NCBI GenBank assembly: GCA_900404475.1
Contig: OUQQ01000628.1
Location: forward strand, 1-11,639
Reading direction: 5' to 3'
Source: Spongospora subterranea
Taxonomy: Eukaryota > Endomyxa > Phytomyxea > Plasmodiophorida > Plasmodiophoridae
DNA length: 11,639 nucleotides
This document shows positions 1 through 9,600 of the stretch, one piece after another (positions within the stretch are counted from its first letter, which is position 1; the number at the start of each line of letters is the position of its first letter). Made by a program: the position numbers and the translations under genes. The notes under the pieces are model-generated. The model made no database searches. It had not been told where the DNA came from and saw only the letters and a list, made by a program, of their open reading frames with translations.

Positions 1-300
1 TTCACTGACGATATTGGTAATGTCACGATTTTTCGGGATTTTTCCTTTGTGACGTGTTTTCAAATTCGGAACCAATTCTCCAGTACTTAGCGATGCATTA
101 GCCTGCTTCCAAATTCGACTTATTGTTTTCCAATTCACATTAAATCGCTTGGCAATGTCGTTGAAGGATCCTTTCGCGGGACGGCCATTTTTCAACGTGG
201 TCAGCAACGCTTGATAAACTGCCTGACGCTCTGTTATTGAAAGGATCGACTTTTGGGGTTGTTGGTCGGGTTCTATGTCGCTACCAACCTGATTCTCCAT
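1..300 (-). CDS. Mariner-like transposase, N-terminal part (runs off left edge)
   Basis: Reading leftward from an ATG at 300, 100 codons stay open to the window edge, so only the N-terminus is present. After about 20 leader residues there is a DNA-binding helix-turn-helix: ITERQAVYQALL (about 22-33), then a GRPAKG loop, then FNDIAKRFNV and TISRIWKQA (about 47-68). This matches the N-terminal layout of the plant/oomycete branch of mariner transposases (DD39D type): a helix with RQAIYxALL, a GKL..G loop, an IAxxF helix and a recognition helix ending IWKxA. That domain binds the element's own terminal repeats. The catalytic DDE/D domain lies outside the window, so activity cannot be judged. No stop or frameshift is seen in the visible part. 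The family call is from recalled motifs, not a database search. Confidence 0.85.
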   Translation of the reverse strand, partial: MENQVGSDIEPDQQPQKSILSITERQAVYQALLTTLKNGRPAKGSFNDIAKRFNVNWKTISRIWKQANASLSTGELVPNLKTRHKGKIPKNRDITNIVSE

Positions 301-441
301 CTAGAATCGACTGGGCGGGTGTCTGAACGCTGCACCATGCAGAAGGGCATTTTTTGCGCGCCAAAACCACACCGCTGTTCAGAATTGGTTTAAAAAATGG
401 ACCATAATCCCACGCAGATTTTGGGAACGGACAGTTTCAAC

Positions 442-454
442 GGAACAGAGGGAG
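442..454 (-). repeat. Outer end of mariner terminal inverted repeat, next to TA target duplication
   Basis: This is the terminal 13-mer described for the mobile element. The full length of the inverted repeat cannot be set because the partner end is not in the window. TA follows at 455-456, inside the AT-rich stretch TATATAATATG, a favoured mariner-type target. Confidence 0.7.
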
Positions 455-472
455 TATATAATATGACTAAAT

Positions 473-570
473 CCCCTAATGCCACATATATATATATATA
501 TGAAGACGACCCCTAATACCAGATATATCTATGAAGACCTCCACTATATCCCGAGATATATCAAGACTGT
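473..570. repeat. Degenerate AT-rich tandem repeat, about 3 units of 30-37 bp
   Basis: Three imperfect units lie end to end: 473-509, 510-540 and 541-570. Each starts with a CCCCTAAT/CCACTAT-like block, continues with CCAGATATATC-like or a TA run, and ends in GAAGAC or CAAGAC. The first unit has an expanded (TA)n run at about 484-501. It sits directly beside the transposon end. No coding capacity is seen. It may be a minisatellite that supplied the TA-rich insertion target. Confidence 0.6.
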
Positions 571-1588
571 CCTTAAGACAATCCTATGGACGTGATCCAC
601 GAGTCATTCTACAGCGACTCGACCCAAATCCAGCGGTCGACGATCAAGGCCCCCGACTGGTTGACCACAAAACAGGATGAATAAGATCATGGCGGCCACA
701 GCCAGTTTTCGACGGATGGTAGCGCCATCGGCTCGGGTTGACGCGATTGGAGTCGCACCAACGCGTCGCCACGATCGTGGGCACGATGACGAAGGCGTGA
801 AAACAGGCGATCACTTGGGCGCTGTTGTCAACAGTGGGGTGATCCGCCGTCTCTTTCGCCGGAACCGCCAACTCAAACAGGTAATTTTACAGGAACATGC
901 GATTTGATGATCCACACAATCAATGTGGTAAACAACGACACAATCCGATTAGAACGACCTGAGGCGGCGCCTCTTCCTACTGTCATCAAAACCTGACCGC
1001 CCTATCCGACCAACTTCAGTGTCAAAGGCAACACACGATCGGGCGATGAAATCTGAACGATCGCACCCAGATTCAATACCAGATAAAAACGGATTTGAAA
1101 CGTCGTTGGGTGTTGTGAAGTTGGATGGACTTGTCCTGTCGAATCAACGGGCGCCATATTAGAAAACACATGACGTGTTCGACTCATTGATGATGGCCCA
1201 ATACGACACACAAGTTGACTCAATTACGATGTGTTCATGTTGACAGGATATTCGTCTTGTGGATACCAGATGCCATCACGATCTACGCCCGTTTCCTGTT
1301 CCCGCCAGAATGTTGTCGGCCAAGACCTGCACTCGAATCAGGCCCTCATCTTCACAGTTATTCTGATGGTGATATAACATCCCTTTCCTGATTGTCAGGT
1401 AGCGATGTGATCGTTTTGTTCGCGACAAACAAGCTGTACCAACTGCTCAGTTTCTTCATCAGTGTTCTTCGTGGTGATGATGAATCATTCATCGGTTTTT
1501 TGATTCACGAAGGTGATGATGGAATCAGCGCTCATGTTCCATTTTCTGTGTCAGCACAGGCGCTCATTCCTCGTCACTTTATTGATTT
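571..1588. other. Gene-poor stretch with no identified gene
   Basis: No protein family, tRNA or rRNA was recognised. Short open stretches occur on both strands: plus 1392-1592 (66 codons), its partly open antisense, and minus 1002-1223. None starts convincingly, none resembles a known protein, and several are mirror images of each other on opposite strands, so at most one of each pair can be coding. The segment at about 650-900 is more GC-rich than its flanks. It may be intergenic DNA, decayed mobile DNA, or the downstream part of the unresolved minus-strand gene described at 1838-3422. Confidence 0.3.
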
Positions 1589-1825
1589 TTAGTTGACGAT
1601 TTGATTCAGAAACGACGACAGCGGTTGAAAGGTTTGTATTAAGAATTGTCCAATATCTATTATAGATGGGTCCACTTCACCACTTTTCGAAATCTGGTTA
1701 TTTTTCCAGATACAAGTTAATTGGCCAGTCACAATTAGAGATTGAAAGAATTGATCTTCAGTCAGGTGCAATGTAAGGACCAACGCTCGCTGAAAATTAC
1801 AGCCGGCAATTGCAGCGGGAAATGG
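1589..1825 (-). CDS. Candidate terminal exon of an unidentified minus-strand gene
   Basis: An open frame of 78 codons begins just after a possible acceptor (TCTCAG ending at 1826) and ends at TAA (1591-1589). An AATAAA hexamer follows 6 nt later (1583-1578 on the minus strand), where a polyadenylation signal could lie. The predicted stretch has a mixed hydrophobic and polar, globular composition (for example LTLHLTEDQFFQSLIV) and contains no low-complexity run. No family was recognised. There is no in-frame ATG near the start, so if real it is an internal-to-last exon fed by the protein-like segments to its right. It could equally be chance. Confidence 0.3.
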   Translation of the reverse strand, partial: PFPAAIAGCNFQRALVLTLHLTEDQFFQSLIVTGQLTCIWKNNQISKSGEVDPSIIDIGQFLIQTFQPLSSFLNQIVN

Positions 1826-1837
1826 CTGAGATTACAA

Positions 1838-3422
1838 GATCGCATTCACAATACCAAGATTGACGATTGGTTTTGATTGATGGCTGCAAAACATTGACAT
1901 TAAATGAATGGGGTCACTCTGGCTACCGGTTCTTGATTCGACCAATTTATATAAGTAATTGTTAGCCGTAATGTGGGGCTTTTGTCCCTCCTTCTGCCCT
2001 TTTCTATCGGCGAAAAGCGCGAATGAAAAAATACCAGACGTATGACAGAAGCCCAAAGGAAATATAAAAAAAAAATTAACAGACAAATCTGTTTCCCCTG
2101 ATCAACCGAAAGCGCAAAATATTATTCCAAGACCAAATCTATAGAAAATACGGAAATTGGACACGTCATGGATGAGGTCGTTGTGCTTCCCAAGCACAGC
2201 CCAGAAATTTTCAAAGTTGCATGGTCTTTTATATTTAATACCCTGTCCGTCGTTGACGATCGCCCGCGATCACCTTGTCGCTTGGATCAATGATGTCGGT
2301 CCCAAGCAAGATGGCGTGAATATAGCCAAGGAACACATTAATCGTCTCAAGAGCTCATCACCGCCGTAGTAGCCTGTAACTGTTGGCAAATGGCAACTGG
2401 CCAACTGTGTTCTGTGGCGGTGTCACTCGACCCGATCCTTGAACAGCGATGAGAGTGGTGTAAAGTGCAGCAAAGAACGTTTGAGACTCGTCAATGTTCC
2501 GTAGTTCGACATCATGCACCATCAACTGGATCTTCTGCAATCGTTTCTTAATCGAGATTGTGTCCGCCGAGCAATGCTCTCGGCATCGCCCGATGTCTTC
2601 GAATTGATCGTTCAGTCACCCATTTGAGGCAAATAATTTTCAACAGCTGCAATTTCACCTTTGTCTCGACATCGTTATTATAAGTTTGTAAAATTAGGTC
2701 CCGGAACGTAATGGGCCTTTGATTTTAATAATTCGCCAGTAATAATCAACGTACTGCTTCAAATGCGTGGCTGGACAACCATCGGCGGTGCACGTTTGAT
2801 TTCTGGGCGGCAGAAAGCTGCGATTAAGGATCGGCGCTTGTCTTCACCGAGGAAAATAATTACTCTGACTTTCCCAGTCGATAGAACGCCGAATCACCTT
2901 TGACAAAAACTTTTGCAGAGCTACGGTGGAAGTTGTACGTGATGACAATCTTTGATTTGGTGACAGGTTGTCTATCTAGTACATTTAGTTGTCACTAAAT
3001 CGAGGGAGAGCACTATATGTGGTGTTTCCAAACAGCAAATCTAGATCATGTTTTCTTATCGTCACGATCATATTTGGGGAAGGAATCGCAGTCTCTTCAT
3101 GTTGTCATGGCGGTAATGACGACTTTGAGGGACTTAGACACATTTGCTCGGCGACCTGGGATGGGCATTATTATAGATTATATGGCGATCATATTAGGGT
3201 CGTCGCACATAACATATCGTAAAACAACTTTCGATAAACACACGAACTCCTCGAGCACAATTATCGCCGGCGGAAAACTAAATGATAAAACGTGGAACTG
3301 AAAAAAGTTATCGGGAATATCTATCTCGCTCAAATCTTGGCGAATTGCGATGGCGGTGACACCAAGTCGGGTTCTAGTGGAATATGATATACAGAATAGT
3401 TTATAGGCTGTGGGAGAAGGTA
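1838..3422 (-). other. Run of protein-like minus-strand segments: unrecognised multi-exon gene or gene remnant
   Basis: This stretch lies downstream of FANCD2 on the same strand. It holds several stop-free minus-strand segments of protein-like composition: about 3430-3300 (LGVTAIAIRQDL..), about 3090-2985 (MIVTIRKHDLDLLFG), 2893-2759 (VRVIIFLGEDKRRSLIAAF), 2724-2548 (FRDLILQTYNNDVETKVKL), about 2600-2430 (KKRLQKIQLMVHDVELRNI) and about 1960-1838 (LVESRTGSQSDPIHLMSMF). They lie in different frames. Some junctions show GT and AG sites 35-60 nt apart, others need frame changes that no obvious intron supplies. None could be assigned to a family. A real gene with many short introns and a decaying gene both fit. 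Two plus-strand alternatives, near 2168-2369 and 2498-2626, are weaker. Confidence 0.3.
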
Positions 3423-6400
3423 TTACCGACAATCACCAGGTACTGAACGGCGTTTTGTCGGCGGACGAATGACTGCGTCGTCGTCGTCGTCGTCGTCGTC
3501 GTCATCACCGCTATCTTGAAAGAACCTTGCCATGAACTCGTCATCATCCAGATCGTCGTGCTCTAGGTCCAATCGTCTCTGCACATAAATACGCATTTCA
3601 GAACGACTACGTTTGAACACATTGCTATCGGAAGAGCGTGATGATGTACCTGCTCAGGTTCCTCAAATTGCTGTGCCCGCTCTTGGACGCCATTTTCCTC
3701 ATGATCGCTTTCCGCATATGAATCAACCTGCGATGAACTTTGTGGTGAATCATGTCGAGAAGCCGACCACGATGAGAACGCTTCCAGACACAACGTGCCA
3801 TCCACTGGTTTGCATTCGAATGCAAACGATCCGATTAACCGCCAAAGGTTCGTCTCAAATATGTCCAATCGCTTAAAAAGCGCTGGCAATTGTTTGAAAG
3901 AAGAGCGATTCTTTGCTGAAGAAGAAAGTCAGAATAGGCGAAGAACAAACGGTGTTTATGGCGAAACCGTGATTGCGACTTCGACGAGAATTCTCGGCAA
4001 TGTCTTTGATCGTGTCGATCAAACTCAGACATATGCAGAATAAATCGCCAAGACTGGATTTGGGAATAGTGGATGTAGAACTGGACGTGGTATTGACACA
4101 TGTGTCGATGAGAGCAGGCAAAACAGATAAAAGGCGAATAGAATGACGCTGAGAGAACCATATCAGCCCGGATTAGATGTTGATCATAGTTGCTGATAAC
4201 CAAACCTGACGAGAGACTGCTGATTCGTTGTCGTGGTCATCTTGGCTGAGCACGGTGATAAATAGGGAGATGAACTCCTTCAGTTCACAAAAATCTGACC
4301 GCGAACGGTTATCAACTGATGCTCGACAGCATCCGAGAATGCAGGAACGCTAGGATGACCCAATTAGAACAAAGGCGCATATGGTGTGCGGAAGATGGGA
4401 ATCAATCACCAGGAGAAAGTCTTGGAATACGGGTAGAGATCCCTGAGTTAACGACGGCAACTCTCGATAGCGAACCAGATCGGGATCTTGGCACAATGCA
4501 CTTGTACACTTCGAGACAAACAGAAGAAATGGGAATATGGACTGCATTGGGGCCAATGCAAATCCGGTCCAGGACAAATGGAGGAACGCGAATGATTGAT
4601 TACTGGGCCTACAGAATGTGTCATTTCGCAGAATGACGAGGAATATATATCGAGGACGTACTTCAAGCCAGATATGAAATCCAAGAGTCGTTGAGATTCC
4701 GCCTGAAATACTGGAGATTGATGTCGCAAGAACACGTTGGACGGCATAACGGATGTAGAAACAGGAATAACCGAGCAAACATCGCTATGAAAATCGCCAG
4801 AATTGGTAAAAACCATGGTCTTTGCCCACTGCAGAAACAGAACTAATTAAAGAGCGCTTCGGTCCACGATGTGGTTGGAGGTGCACCTGCAGACACGATG
4901 TGCCGAGGAATTTCGCCTTGTGCAATCCCGATGTGAGCTGACGTAAAATACCAACGATAATTAGTGCTGGAATAACTTCTTTACCTATATGCTTTAGTGA
5001 GAATTATGGTCATTATTTTTGAACAATTACATTACAATCTTCGAAAATCTCGAGGAAGTGAGCGTAAGTTTTGGCCAAAGCATCCAGATGATTTGGTCTT
5101 TCATCCAGATCCTATTGAACCCATCAGATAAAAGGGCTTTCATGTTTTGTAGTTCGAAATTACAGGGGTCATCGCGAGGATAACTGCCTGTTTATGCGAT
5201 CCATCAAACGCATTGGCAATGAGTTTGACGCTCAGGCAAAGACAACCCAGGGAGTCGTCGTCCTGCCAGTTGGGGAGCTGACGAATCAACCAGCGCAGGA
5301 ATGACGCAATATCTTGCTGCTGATCAGATTCAGTGCAGACTGCGCTGATAAACTCTTGTTCGCCATCAGGGAAATACACGTTCATGCAATCGTTGCGATA
5401 TCCTGAACGGCAAAATTAGCATTTCAACGATCCATGGACAATAACCGCAATGCGAACCATTTTGAGTTCGAGAACAAAGCAAATGCCGTAAAAGAAGCTC
5501 CTGTTGGGTTCGGGAGAGCAGTTTCTGTCCAGAAACCAATGCATGAGTGAGAATACTGACGGGAAATGCTAAACAGCGTTCTAGCAAATCTGAATGTTGT
5601 TGCTCCTTCCTTTCCGTTGTTACACTGTGCAATTGAAGACAAACGAGAATGGCCCTAGTACAAGCTTAGGCAAGATATAGCGATGATGACAAACGACCTG
5701 ACTTGGTGGTCAATTCTGAAACAGGCACTTTTTCGACCATGATACAGATTACCATTATTCGTAGCAGCGGATCGGAATCCGAACAGCAGCTGTCAAGCAA
5801 CGGTTCGAGAGATATCGGGGTGGATGAACGTGTCGATACTAGGAATGCGCATCGCCATAGCAATACAGCCGAAACGAGAGGGTGCCCATTCAACATTGGA
5901 ATGGTGCCCTGCGGAAAGATGTCAACAGATTTGAAAAAAAAAACATTGGCGAAAGAAAAACAGTTTCCGACACGAGCATCAGAGACGAGACGCAATTGGG
6001 GGCTAAGGTGGACCGTTAGAATATGTTCCGCTTCGTCAGAGGTTAGACAGGTTGATATGTAAGCAAGAAAGTCCAAAAACCACCTGAGTGAGCAATTTAA
6101 GGGGTTTGACCATATACAAGTCATGGAATAACCTTACAATGCTGAGTGAGATTGTGGATCACGATGGGAATCACTTCTTAGCGCCCTATCATCAAGATTC
6201 CTCGTCAAATAACAGTGTTTGTATAGGTGAAATTTCCCCACCAAATCATGATATCGTCTCGATCAGATTCACTGATGTTGCCAGATTTGATTAAGTGGCC
6301 TGCTAGTGCCAGACCGATTTTATTCTGAGATGCGTCAGCGAAATGGTTTTGAGAACTACAGAAAACATTCACACTCACTTGATGGTCTAGGTCTGATAAA

Positions 6401-7843
6401 ATCGTTTTTTGGCATTGGATGATACAGGGGCTGATGAGCGGTGGATTATGGGCGACAATAACGGAGAGCGCATAGCAGACACAATGAAGGGCGGTGGGCG
6501 AGAAATGCAACGCGTGATGATAGGCTTCCATAAAATGGGGAAATAAGGGCACCAACGCCGTAGGAGATGCCTGAACTATGTCTAGAATCGCCTTCGCCGC
6601 TGAATTGCTTGATAAAATTGTACAGGACGACGATAACGACGACAGAAGAAATCGGATGATCTCACTTCTTGTTGATGCCAATGAGATAAATGTTTGGACA
6701 AGGACACGAGAAGCGCCATCAGAAACATTGAAAGTGACAGGTGGGGCGTGAAGTAAAACCTGGCCAAAGTTTACGAAATGCGCCCCCATTGATTCACAAG
6801 TTTGTGGACATTTTCTGAACAAATCGATTATTCCCGATATCATCTCCGCATTCGATATCGCTGTTCTAATCATGGAAACGGCGGCGACTTTCGATCGGCG
6901 ATGCATGAGCAACGACAAGGCCAAAAGGATGTCGAATGCAGATAGGGTACGACTTGAGGAAATATCGGCGACGAAGGCCGACAATATCCTGGACGACGAT
7001 TGACAGAACTGAAAGATGACCTGGATCAAAGGAAACATGGTGCCATCGTCAAGCTCAGCTGTATTGCGACGAATAGCGCCAGATGCGACACGAGCTGACG
7101 AACTCGTTGAGACTTGTAATAATAATGCTCGAACAATGGCAGGAAGATCGGACGCAGAGACAATGGACAAGGCTTCCATAGTCATGGCTCTGACGTCTGA
7201 TTGCATATCTTGATTCAATGGCAATGTTGCTAATGCTGCAAGGATCGGCACAAGTAATGAACGGTCATTCCGCAATAGGGCCTGGAATGATTTGACGACC
7301 AGCTCAACGCTGGTCTTATCGCAAAGCGATGGAATCTGCTCAATAACTGGAACAGCGGCCGAGTCTACATATAAGGCGAGGTCAAGCAACGCCTGGACTA
7401 CTTGTTTCGTCGGTAGAGCGTGATAGCCGATGGTGCGAAGAACGGCGATCCCATCAGAGCCTTCACCTTCAGAGAACAGATTGGCTGAGCGATCGATGAG
7501 AACCAGAGCGGCCGGGACGCTTGTCTCCTGATCCTGTAGCAATGTTCTCGACCTCTCCAATACGGTTGCCAGGTCCTTATCTGACCCGATTAGCCTTTCA
7601 AGATGGTCGATCATGTGGGTTCCCGGATTCCAACCCAAGCCAGATGCCGGACTGCGAATGGGATCTGGCGCACTTAACACAGTCAATTTGACAATTTCCA
7701 ACAACAAACACAGATAGCTCAGCGATATCGCCAGAAAAAAAAACTAGTTGAAGATCATGCTTTATAGATTTACCAGCAACGGGATTGTGAACTTACGATG
7801 GAGATAGGTGAAACTACGATGGAGCTGAAAATTGAAACAACAT
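3423..7843 (-). CDS. FANCD2: Fanconi anaemia group D2 protein (FANCD2), multi-exon
   Basis: FANCD2 pairs with FANCI as a nuclear DNA clamp. Monoubiquitination locks it on DNA during interstrand-crosslink repair. The large exon 7717-6379 encodes alpha-helical repeats following FANCD2 order, for example LLVPILAALATLPL, SASDLPAIVRALLLQVS (human has EDLPVIIKFILHSVT) and SAFDILLALSLL. After a 54-nt intron (6378-6325) the next exon opens NKIGLALAG, the segment holding the ubiquitin-acceptor lysine (human K561). Exons 5402-5164 and 5111-about 5031 carry HLDALAKTYAHFLEIF. The last exons join in phase: one ending 4613, then 4541-4410, 4349-4206, 4148-3968 (VLPALID), 3915-3650 (QLPALFKRLDIF) and 3578-3423. 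The acidic tail with ten aspartates then TKRR suits FANCD2. The start is tentative: ATG 7843, 26-nt exon, weak donor GTAGTT, acceptor at 7718. Borders at 5460-6325 and 4613-5031 are unresolved. FANCI was considered, but motif order favours D2. Confidence 0.82.
3477..3503 (-). repeat. In-frame GAC microsatellite (9 units) coding poly-Asp in FANCD2 tail
   Basis: Nine uninterrupted GTC triplets on the plus strand read as GAC on the minus strand. With the preceding GAT they encode ten aspartates within the acidic C-terminal tail of the FANCD2 gene. As a pure trinucleotide run inside a reading frame it can change length without breaking the protein. Confidence 0.9.
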
Positions 7844-7847
7844 GTGA

Positions 7848-9177
7848 TTAGATCTCGATTGTGCAGTTGTCCCGATAGTCATCCTCTCGATCATTGTGAT
7901 AGCCAAGTTGGTTGGATATTACGCGAACGCCCCCCACGACGAAGTCACAGCAAAAATGTGTGTGCCCGAAGACCCATACTTTCAAGTTGGAGTTAAATTT
8001 GGCGAATAGTTCCGATAAATCGTTAGCAAATGCCGAACCTAATGCTGAGCCGGTATGACCAGGGTGAGATGTTCCTTCTCTTACAGGTGCATGATGTGTG
8101 ACCACCATAACATCCTGACCGAGCGAAGCGGCGATGTTCAGTTGCTTGGTAATAAATTTCAAATCGTATCGATGCCAGATTCGCGTATCCTTTACTGTCA
8201 CCGGCCTTGAACCGGGAAAGCTGGAGTTGACGTATAGAGGAACATGTATTCGCCGATAGTCGCTGACACAGGATTCGATCTGTTCTTCTCTTTCAGACTC
8301 GATATCAGTCCACAACGTCGCTCCAACGATGCGCAATTTGTCGATCAGAACAGCCTTTCTATCTAGGAAGCAGACATTGGGAAAACTTTTGCAGAGCTCT
8401 TTGAGAACAAAATGAATTTCTGGGGCAGTCAGGTAGGTTCCTGTCATCCCCGATATTTCTGAATAGTACTCGTGATTTCCGGCGACTACAAATACAGCCC
8501 TGCAAGCATGAGTCAGGAAAAATTGCAAACTTGACACAGAAAAAAATACTGAACTTGAAATGTTTTGACTGAATAGCCAAAAACGTCCGCAATAATTCTT
8601 CTCCTTGCGTTGATCCAGGGCAACCCACATCTCCAGCAAGTACCAAATATGGTGCTGATGGTATAATAAGTTCGTGAAACCTCTCCTCGATCTCATCAAG
8701 AGATAGGTTTTTATGACCGCAGATGGTTTCAATATGAAGGTCCGACGCAATCTGAACACTCAAATTGGAGAATAGTTGCCCACTTTGAATTGTTAGATCA
8801 CGGCTGCATCTGACGTTCCATTCGTTCGTCCCGCCATTACTATATGGTGTCCTTAACGAGAGGATGTCCGAATTATTGGTAAATACGTCCAGCGTTGGAG
8901 TAATGAGTGGACTTTTGATGGCTTCTTCTCGATCAAGTTTCATGCCAGAAATCTTGGCCCGTTTAGGGGATTTCTCCGGGAGCTTCAACACCAGCTCCTC
9001 AGCCGAGTCGATATCCTCAATGGGAAGCATTGGCGTTGGCCGCTCTTGGTAATACACGATCAGGATGACGGCCCAAAACATGGTCCCGATGACGAAGACA
9101 CTCGGTGGCAGTAATCGACTAACAATCGCTATACACCACGGCAACCAGACCGAGCGGTCATTGCTCATATGGGACAA
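7848..9177 (-). CDS. Membrane-anchored calcineurin-like metallophosphoesterase, two exons
   Basis: Exon 1 is 9177-8555 and exon 2 is 8499-7848, joined across a 55-nt intron (donor GTTCAG, acceptor TTGCAG), giving 424 residues. All five metal-binding blocks of the class are present in order: SDLHIE, LAGDVG, then VFVVAGNHEYY directly after the splice, VVTHHAP and VFGHTH. These ligate a two-metal centre that hydrolyses phosphoesters; the substrate cannot be told. Near the N-terminus a hydrophobic stretch (PSVFVIGTMFWAVILIVYY, about residues 25-44) predicts a single membrane anchor, followed by about 100 polar linker residues before the catalytic domain. The start is the first ATG of the open frame; a second ATG three codons later is equally usable. 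The C-terminus (SNQLGYHNDREDDYRD..) ends like other members. The FANCD2 gene follows in tandem almost without a gap. Confidence 0.9.
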
Positions 9178-9600
9178 AGGATTATAATAGTAATCTTAAG
9201 GTCGTCTGTCTGAGGTCTTGGGCCAGTCTGTAATTTCGACCGATCCTATCACCCCACCAGTAATAACTCCTTTACGTTATGTCACTGATGTGATATACAC
9301 GTAAGGCCGCACCAATACAAATGAATAATGCTAATCCATCAAGAACAACACAAACAGACCCAAGAAGTGGCGATTTTCACGTCCGGTTCGTCGGCGCAAC
9401 GATCAAAACTAATCAAGCATCAGACGTGTCAGGTCCGTAAAAATAAACCATTACCTGATTGATAATCAGAGAGGATACCGTTATGAAATTTCAATACGCT
9501 GGAAAGGACCCCGAGCCTATGCGAACGTGCGCAATAAGCGTTTGAGCCTATGGTCGTCGCATATACCAGAACATTCCGGATTCGCTATCAAAATCCATTC
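9178..9600. other. Intergenic stretch upstream of the phosphoesterase gene
   Basis: No open frame, RNA gene or repeat was seen in these 420 bases. It should contain the promoter and 5' leader of the minus-strand phosphoesterase gene. No motif could be assigned with confidence. Confidence 0.4.

Larger units (their letters stand above)
1..454 (-). mobile_element. 5' end of a plant/oomycete-type mariner-like element
   Basis: The transposase start at 300 is preceded (on the minus strand) by a 154-nt leader ending at a sharp boundary. Read on the minus strand from 454, the outermost 13 bases are CTCCCTCTGTTCC. This differs at one position from the CTCCCTCCGTTCC end known for Stowaway MITEs and their parent mariner-like elements. 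The flanking dinucleotide at 455-456 is TA, the target duplication expected for Tc1/mariner insertion. The intact terminus, TA and open reading frame together suggest a fairly young or well-preserved copy. The other end and second TA are outside the window. Confidence 0.8.

Noticed and set aside
677..907. Plus and minus frames of about 75 codons in the GC-richer patch
   Set aside because: They mirror each other, lack recognisable domains, and have arginine/histidine-rich compositions typical of non-coding GC-rich DNA.
1002..1223. Possible galectin-like pattern on the plus strand opposite a 73-codon minus frame
   Set aside because: The plus reading has several stops and only a loose match to the IAxxFNxR motif, so chance is the simpler explanation.
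2548..2724. Weak resemblance of FRDLILQTYNN...LKWV to the N-terminus of Mediator subunit 14
   Set aside because: The match is short, the usual intervening residues are missing, and the following segments do not continue the family pattern.
3625..4203. Minus-strand frames of 66 and 122 codons in other frames within the FANCD2 3' region
   Set aside because: They are out of frame with the phase-consistent exon chain that restores family motifs.
4319..4636. 105-codon plus-strand frame
   Set aside because: It is antisense to phase-consistent FANCD2 exons at 4541-4410 and 4349-4206.
5703..6062. 119-codon plus-strand frame
   Set aside because: It lies antisense to the FANCD2 gene, contains a poly-lysine read from an A-run, and resembles no family.
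6205..7707. Single-exon 500-residue protein as a complete gene
   Set aside because: The first codon is TTG, not ATG. The family match continues past a GTGAGT...TCTCAG intron, and further exons lie downstream, so this is one exon of FANCD2.
3423..7843. Identification as FANCI, the paralogous partner
   Set aside because: The order of segments (PIL..L, DLPxII, FDIL, the IG segment, MPLLD-like block, acidic tail) follows FANCD2 better than FANCI.
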